Under the pieces are notes generated by a model. That model was given only the letters and a program-made list of their open reading frames with translations. It made no database searches and was not told the origin of the DNA. Shown one piece after another: positions 57,966-64,000 of a DNA stretch of 64,000 bases. The translations under genes were made by a program, and so were the position numbers. The stretch's first letter is position 1. Each line of letters starts with the position of its first letter. The stretch is from Paraphoma chrysanthemicola (Eukaryota; Ascomycota; Dothideomycetes; Pleosporales; Phaeosphaeriaceae), in the NCBI GenBank assembly GCA_020744225.1, contig JAGMWG010000009.1, positions 620,001 to 684,000 on the forward strand. Reading direction: 5' to 3'.

Positions 57966-58408
57966 TTAAATCTCGTCCTCGACAACTTCCTGCTTGACAC
58001 CAATGACCTGTCCATCGCCCTCAGTCTCGCTCTCAACTTTCTCCTCATCAGCCTTCTTCTCCTCTTTCTTCGCCTTCTTGGCCCTGGCCTTCTTCGCCGG
58101 CTTCTCCTTCTCCTTCTCCGCGTCGCCATTTTCTCCACCAACACCTTCATCATCTGCAGCACCTCGCTTCTTTGTCCCCGCCTTCTTCGTCGCGCCACCT
58201 TCCGGCAGCGTCCAGCCCAATTGCTCGTACATGTTGCGCTGCTCGACACGCAGACGCGAAGTCCGGATCTTCACGCCGTTGAGATTGGTGCCGGGGAAGA
58301 CGGTCACGAGGCGTTCGTAGTCGTCGGCTGTGAGGTAGCGGCCTTGAGTGAGGATGAGGAGCTAATGGGTATCAGTTTGGTGATTGGTGTGAGGCAGGGG
58401 AAGCGGGG

Positions 58409-58490
<82 letters not shown>

Positions 58491-58699
58491 AGGGTATAGG
58501 ATGGGGAGTGGGTTGGAAGAGCTAAAAACGTGGAAGGAGGGGGAGATATGTACCTTGCGTTCGTTCTCGAGGGTCCAACGGAATGTCTGTGGTGGAATTA
58601 GGTTTTAGATCAGAGTGCAAAGGAGGATGCTGGGGAGATACTTACACCACTACCATCGGCGTTGTCATCGGGAGAAGCGGCCTTCTTCTTGGGAGGCAT
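57966..58699 (-). CDS. Small charged protein, possibly DNA-binding, unknown function (160 aa)
   Basis: Exons 58646-58699 (MPPKKKAASPDDNADGSG), 58554-58586 (TFRWTLENERK) and 57966-58361, all in phase. Introns are 59 nt and 192 nt; the second contains a long (CA)n repeat on the coding strand. The first 80 residues hold a compact block, WTLENERKLLILTQGRYLTADDYERL, then FPGTNLNGVKIRTSRLRVEQ; its helix-rich pattern resembles the short SANT/Myb-like proteins found in many ascomycetes. The remaining half is a Lys/Glu/Ala-rich tail with a nuclear-localisation-like KKARAKKAKKE. Function unknown; nuclear location is inferred. A TATAAA-type sequence lies about 110 bases upstream of the ATG. Confidence 0.75.
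58410..58489. repeat. (TG)40 microsatellite
   Basis: About 80 bases of uninterrupted TG on the plus strand, inside the second intron of the 160-aa gene. Length polymorphism between isolates is expected. Confidence 0.95.
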
Positions 58700-59249
58700 G
58701 GTGATTTTGTAGTGTTGATCTTGGGGTTTGAAGTGTGTATCGAGACTTGATGGCAGATGTGGAGAGCGGGGAAAAGTTGTGGAGAAGGGAGGACGGACTA
58801 ATATCGGGATTTATATCCCAGTGAGCTGTAGCTGTGGATGATGAATGGTGATAGAAGGCGGTGAATATTGATGGTGAAGGTGAGTTCAGAGATTGGCAGG
58901 CGGAGTGCTACAAAGACTTGGTATCTCACCTTCACTAAAGCAGATCCTGAGAAGGACAGACTGGTCACGTAAATCATGGCAAGAGTAGTCAGGATCTAGG
59001 ATGTGAGTTATATCCCTATTTTCATGGCTGTCATCTATGAATGTGGTTACATTGCCCCACATCATTCTAGACTTAGAGGATGGGATGTTAGGCGATGCAC
59101 ATGTTGATCTTGCCAAGCAGTCATGTTCGTCAGTGAATTTCGAGATGCTTGACTGTAGAAGTTGTCTAATGATGACGATCATTCTGTTGGAGCAAATATG
59201 CATTTTGAATTGTTCCGCCAGATATCATTCCGTTCAGCATCGGCAAGTT
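58700..59249. other. Intergenic, 550 bases
   Basis: Promoter of the 160-aa gene, including TATAAA on the minus strand at 58810-58815, and the 3' flank of the CorA-like gene. Confidence 0.45.
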
Positions 59250-61054
59250 TCAGCGTACTCTCGAAACATCCGGATCCAAACGTCCGTCCCTCGAGTTCTC
59301 TTTCTTCAGCTTTCGCAGCGTCTGCCATGTCGGTCGCCACCCTACAATCACCCATACCATCACCACCGTCAATGGCAAAGACACTGCCCAGAAGATCCAG
59401 AACTTGCCATCTCCAGGTTTGAATGTATCTGACATACCGAATATTGCAGCAACGAGAGTGACAGGAAACACTATGGCTGCCAGAATCGCAAGCCTCAGAT
59501 TAAAATCACCGTCGTCAAGGCTTTTCTTAGCGCTCCTGAGGTTGACAATCTCGTCTGCGGTCGTTGCGAGGTTGTCCACGCGCGACTTGAAGAGCTTGAG
59601 GCGTTTCGATAGAGTTGAGAAGTCGAGGTGCGCGTCTCTCAAGGCAGATGGAAAATTAAACCGGTCCATGTCATCACTGACGTACCCGAGGTTTTCGAGT
59701 GCAAGATCCAAATCATCCTCATAGAAGCCAAGACGGCGTCTGAAGATGTTCAGGAAGAATATCGCCTTGTACAGACGAACCGCGTCCGTCTTAGAAAAGG
59801 CACTGGAATTCCTCGATGCGTTGTCAGAATCGAAATGCCTAGGGTCCCGTCCGAGATCAGCTACAAACTCGGCTTGATTGATCGTGAAGAGCAGAAGCTC
59901 TATGAGGTGTGTCCAATTATATGCGGCAATCTTCAGTGCGTAATGCATCGTGTTCACAGGGTTCTGTATGGCAGATCGCACCAGATCTGTGTTGTCTTTT
60001 TGCGTCCAGTAAAGGACGACTTCGTCAAACATGGAACTCTTCACCCGCCACGGAGGTTGCTCTCCGCGCGCTCGACAATAGTCGACCGTGAGCTTGAATG
60101 CTCTCTCGGATGAAATGGGATCTGGGTGGCTGAAGTGGTAGGGCTTGCTCCAGTCGATTTCTGTCTCGAATTGCGGTCCTTTCGCAAGTTCTGGACCTTT
60201 TGATGATGCTTTTTTCAACACCCGGTATGAACCAGGAGTGATGCCTTTACCAGATACCTTATAAGCATCTATCGGAGGGTCAACGAGTAGGAGTGCTGTT
60301 GCTCAATCAGCTCTACAGCTTGCCATCGGTCATCACACATACCATTCCACGGCGCGCCACCCTGTTGAGTGCTGTTAACCCAAAACGATGCGCATCGCCT
60401 CGTTATGGAAACGTCGCCTTTGAGATCCACAGCGCCGCCGGGTATCTGGAACCAGGGATCAAATTTCCTTCGGTTCGCTGCAAAAGTCCATCGTGTATCC
60501 GCAGCAAAGGTCCATCGGGTATCCTCAACTGGCGGGCCGTGAACCCGTAGCTCTGGATATCGAACGGTAAACATATCGCGAGGGTTTCTGAGCGACGGCA
60601 GTGTCCTTTGCGCTATTGTCCTTGCATCAAGGTTCCTCCACGTGTTCATATGCGAAGAGATAACCAAGGGGTCGACGCGAAGATGCGCGCCAAGGAGGTC
60701 AATGTACTCCGGCGAAAGATCTTCGAGAATATACAATCGGTTCAAGCAGTCGCTATCTATTGCCTTGCCTTGTAGTGGGCTGTGCAGCTCTAGGTAGTTC
60801 GCGAGACTGGATATGTCCTTGAAGATGACATCTTCCACATGTGCTCCCGATGGCGAGTCGCGGAATTCTAGGACGCAACAGCGGCCCGGAGGTCGACGAT
60901 TGCCATCTTTGTCTAATGACACATCGTTGAGAAGGCGTCGCCCGCTGTCGTTCGTGTTTATAATATGCCGAACGGAGGTCCCAAGGCTGGGAAAGTTGAA
61001 CTTCAACTTGTCTGCGTGAGCCAGGAACGGATACTGATCTGCAAGCTGCTTCAT
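59250..61054 (-). CDS. CorA-like membrane protein lacking a canonical GMN motif (585 aa)
   Basis: Exons 60343-61054 and 59250-60295 with a 47-nt intron (GTATGT...GCAACAG), giving WNALLLVDPP across the junction. ATG at 61052-61054 (MKQLADQYPFLAHADK) is the first in frame; the open frame extends upstream without ATG. The N-terminal 480 residues are soluble and mixed. The C-terminus has a long helix (LYKAIFFLNIFRRRLGF...SKRLKLFKSRVDNLATTADE) and two membrane helices (LAILAAIVFPVTLVAAIFGM, FWIFWAVSLPLTVVMVWVI), the layout of CorA/Mrs2-type Mg2+ channels. The signature GMN before the loop reads GMS. Fungal proteins of this kind are common near HET and ankyrin genes and are not proven transporters. 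A 24-nt tandem duplication codes for a repeated DTRWTFAA. Confidence 0.78.
60477..60524. repeat. Tandem 24-nt duplication in the CorA-like gene
   Basis: Two adjacent 24-base units (60477-60500 and 60501-60524) with three mismatches; on the minus strand each codes for DTRWTFAA. The frame is kept. Confidence 0.8.
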
Positions 61055-61321
61055 CTCGATGTGTAGATGAGCGGCCAAGTATTGTCGTAGGATGGTGGGC
61101 AAGCCAGGAGAAATAGTCGGTTTAGTAGGCTACTCCAGGAGGGCTCAGCTTTTGACATCGGTCGATCTCACGCAAGGTAGTGTCAGACGTGCAGCCACCA
61201 AGGTGCAGCAGATGCATAGGCGCACCAATCATATCCGGCACCGCCGCTGCGGGTAGATTGGCTCTTTAGCGAGATCAGGAACCTGCGCGTTTTGGCGGTA
61301 TCAAAACCTGAAGCCGACGAC

Positions 61322-63241
61322 TCATTTGGTATTCAAGGTAGACGAAGAGTCTGAGGCCAGAGAGACTTCAGAGAAGCCCTCATCTCTCTTCGGCACAACG
61401 TTGCGCCTGACCAGCGTAGACCGCAGATCGTCTTCTTCCTCGTCGCCTTCTGCAAAGATCTTGTGGTCGACTTTGGTTCCTTTCGTCTTTCTGGTCCCAT
61501 ACAGTTCTTGCTCAAGCTCTTTCGTGTTAGCTCGTACAAGCTGCTTCTCGCCCATTCCAGTCTTCCGTTTCGCGGCTTTGGCCATAGCAAAAGCAGCCCG
61601 CAGCGGCGTCATTTCGTATCCGCTCTTCACTAGAGAGGAGTTGAATTGCGCATCCTGCCAGACAATGTACATCGTAATTGCCCAGCCGAAGTGGAAGAAG
61701 ACAAAGAGTCCCGAGAGCATAGTCGAGAATCCCCATTGGTAGGAGGGGTCATTCGTGTCAGGTAGACACCTTGTTTTGTCGTAGAGAGCCATGTACTCAA
61801 AGGCTTTATTATCGTGACACCAGCCGTCCGTATAATTTAGCGCGAGGGAATCGTAATTGTTTCCTCCAATGGTGATATTGAAGCTAGAGCCACCTGAGAA
61901 CTGTTCAATAACTGATTAATGGGAGAGTACCGAGAGCATGACATACACGGAAGAATCTTGTCCTTATAGCTATAGCCATACCGGTACATTGCCTCGTTGA
62001 ATGTCTGGTTGTTACCAGGGTAGTCGAACCGGCCTGCCAGTGTTAGCCTAGAGCGTCTCTGATCTTCCGATCGTCTGATCGACTCACAATGATATCTTCT
62101 GGCGATGTAACTCTCGTCTGATGAATATACGTAGGTGTTACCCCACTTGTCCCGTTTCGGAGGGGCCAACATCGTGCCGTTCGACAATTTGCAATCACCT
62201 ATCACAATCAGCTCATCCTTCGATAATATTGGTAGGTAGCGCACAAAGGTCCCGACGCATCGCCAGAGCTTGGTCCATTGACCATGAAAGAGCATAATCC
62301 ACGCAAACCGGTTCATCAAATGGTTTGTCCAATGTCCCGGTCACGTAGACCGTCCGCTCCAAAGCTGCAGACGGTACAATATTGTTGTTGTCTTCGCTGA
62401 GGCTGACCCAGGCTATGCTGGTAGCATCGTACCCCGTCATGGCACTGAGCAACATCGGTATCGATGTGATGTACAGTGTCGACAGCCACATGTAAAAGAA
62501 CAGGAATCTCGTTCGCTTGCTTCTTGCACACCATAACTCTCTCACCAAGGTCCAAAGCGATAGGAGGCTGGGTCCTTCCAAGGCGATGCGCTGGAAAATC
62601 TGGAAAGAAGTCGCATGGCGTTCGATGACACGTAGGAGCGCATCCGAAAAGACAACATAGCCTATCCACCAAGCTAATAGCTGAACACCGCGGCCGATCA
62701 TAACATCCCAAACTACATCGATCGTCTTGGCCTGACCAAACGAAAAGTGACCAAATGTCGTGTCCAGTGCGAATAGTCGTTCAACGCCACGAATCGTAGC
62801 ATTTTCTGGTACCCCAAAACTGTTTCCACAGCCGAGCACTTTGTCCTGGAAAATTCCATAAAATGGCCGAGCGCCGTATCCTGCATCTGCCATTGGTGTG
62901 AGATAACCCAGAAGCGCCAGGGGTAGTATGGCGAAGACGATAACCAGGGCTGAGGCATTGACTTGTTTCCAGGACAGACGAGCTCTCTTTGCTAACGGCC
63001 AGGCTCGATGGCGCGAATATTTCCAAGCAATATCCATCGCAGATTTTGTTTGCGATGCAGCAACGCGGCATTTGAGCTTCCAGGACTCCCGCAACGGACA
63101 TCTAAGCCTTCGTGATGGCCAGCTCAATGTTTTACTGTCTTTCTCCTCTGTCACGTCGCTAGCCCAGGTCGAAGAATAAGGCGGCAAAGTCTCCTCAGTT
63201 GGGCTTGATAATACGAAATCATATTTGCGTTCCTCCGCCAT
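61322..63241 (-). CDS. Fungal multi-pass membrane protein of unknown function (588 aa)
   Basis: Four exons: 62245-63241, 62088-62198, 61947-62033 and 61322-61893; introns 46, 54 and 53 nt with GTGCGC, GTGAGT and GTATGT donors, all phase 1. ATG at 63239-63241 (MAEERKYDFVLSSPTEE). A cytosolic N-terminus leads to a first helix (ASALVIVFAILPLALLGYL); an outside loop with Cys and N-glycosylation sites (GCGNSFGVPENAT) follows; then helices around VQLLAWWIGYVVFSDALL and TRFLFFYMWLSTLYITSI; a second large loop with several Cys (VDYALS..., CDCKLSNGT, NYTDGWCHDNKAF); a final helix GFSTMLSGLFVFFHFGWAITMYIVW; and a charged tail. This plan is widespread in Pezizomycotina and uncharacterised. The middle exons are short and easily missed. 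Confidence 0.78.
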
Positions 63242-64000
63242 TGTTGCGCCCAGCGATACTAACAGCACGCGGGTGTTCGATTATCGAGACCAGTGGCTGA
63301 CTCTGGGTTGTGTTACTTCCGATACATGAGCACGCGGACCGGCGCGTCGTTGGTGAATAAACAACAAAACACGAGAATCTGAGGTTGTTTGAGAAGACGA
63401 GTGCCTTGGCAGCAGAGCTAGCGGAGACACCCATTCGGCATATATCGACCTTGATGTGCTTGATTCATGGGGGTACTAACTCGGGCCTTACCTTAGTCTG
63501 CACAGCCCCCTCAGGGATCGTGCATCTTGTCTAATCGGCCATTTGCTTGTTGTCCAATGTGTGGACAGCAAGGAAAGATGAGCTGACACTCATGCGGGGG
63601 AGCAGATAATTACTGTACTGCACATAGACGTGTTGAGCGACTTGCATCATGTTTGAGCTGTGTCGACCGTTGTGGTTGCGGGTGGCTGCCACGCCACTAA
63701 ATTTTAGTGCATAAGTTCATCGAAGGTTATTTCCGCCATGCGACCGAAGGCAGCACTGATTCGAAAAGAACATCATTCACGACTGTGATCATTAACATAT
63801 TTGGAACGTCAAAGCTCTTTGGACACAACAATGTCTCATCTCACATAAGCACTATGCTTCTTTATCAACGGCATTTTGCCACATTATTTCGACATGAGAA
63901 ATTCGATTAGTTCTGCCTGCATTTTTTGACTGCAAATGATTGATCGTCGCGAATTTGAAGACAACCGTGACATCAAGGCCGGCTTGCAAATTCACACGAA
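63242..64000. other. Upstream region of the multi-pass protein gene, window end
   Basis: No gene supported. A 67-codon ORF at 63707-63910 has no domain. The last 300 bases are AT-rich. Confidence 0.5.

Noticed and set aside
57564..58499. 311-codon plus-strand ORF
   Set aside because: It is antisense to the spliced 160-aa gene and its C-terminus is the translated TG repeat (Val-Cys); there is no domain.

Overview
This is a window of nuclear DNA from a filamentous ascomycete (Pezizomycotina). I infer Dothideomycetes from the gene repertoire, but not firmly. The evidence is eukaryotic: protein-coding genes are split by many short introns, mostly 43-76 nt, with GTAAGT/GTGAGT-like donors and CTAAC/CTGAC branch points a few bases before CAG/TAG. 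The conserved proteins are typical of fungi (Pet127, Rpa49, Ypk9, Hsf1, Pin4, Lin1, Ufd1, Derlin). I saw no rRNA or tRNA gene, CRISPR array or intact transposon. Exon joins below were worked out by hand from splice signals and reading frame, and nearly all give a total length divisible by three.

Layout. 0-8 kb: the 3' end of a TauD-type dioxygenase gene, a long low-complexity nuclear-looking protein, and a coiled-coil gene that appears disabled by two stops and a frameshift. 8-14.8 kb is accessory in character: a GNAT acetyltransferase, two tandem single-pass membrane proteins with apple-like cysteine-rich domains, and a gene-poor stretch of over 2 kb. 14.8-33.4 kb is densely packed: a catalytically dead USP-like ubiquitin protein, PET127, a PH-LRR (CARMIL-like) protein, a small two-helix membrane protein, an NmrA-like dehydrogenase, a Derlin, a small glycine-rich protein, RPA49 and a promethin/Ldo lipid-droplet protein. 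33.4-41.7 kb is a second accessory island: a possibly frameshifted helical protein, and a divergent pair made of a HET-like membrane protein and a protein kinase. 41.7-58.7 kb is core again: the P5B ATPase YPK9, the RRM/R3H protein PIN4, HSF1, LIN1, UFD1 and a small basic/acidic protein with a long (TG)n tract in its intron. 58.9-64 kb holds a CorA-like membrane protein and a fungal multi-pass membrane protein.

Functional links. Most neighbours are unrelated housekeeping genes. Derlin and Ufd1 both serve Cdc48/ER-associated degradation, and the inactive USP homologue is also in the ubiquitin system, but they are far apart and nothing indicates co-regulation. Divergent pairs that may share promoters are PET127/PH-LRR, RPA49/promethin, HET-like/kinase and LIN1/UFD1. 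The best candidates for undescribed biology are the HET-like/kinase pair, the tandem apple-like membrane proteins, and the pseudo-USP that keeps its fold and UBA-like N-terminus but lacks the catalytic residues. I did not find a single clear-cut new system, and I rank these as leads only.
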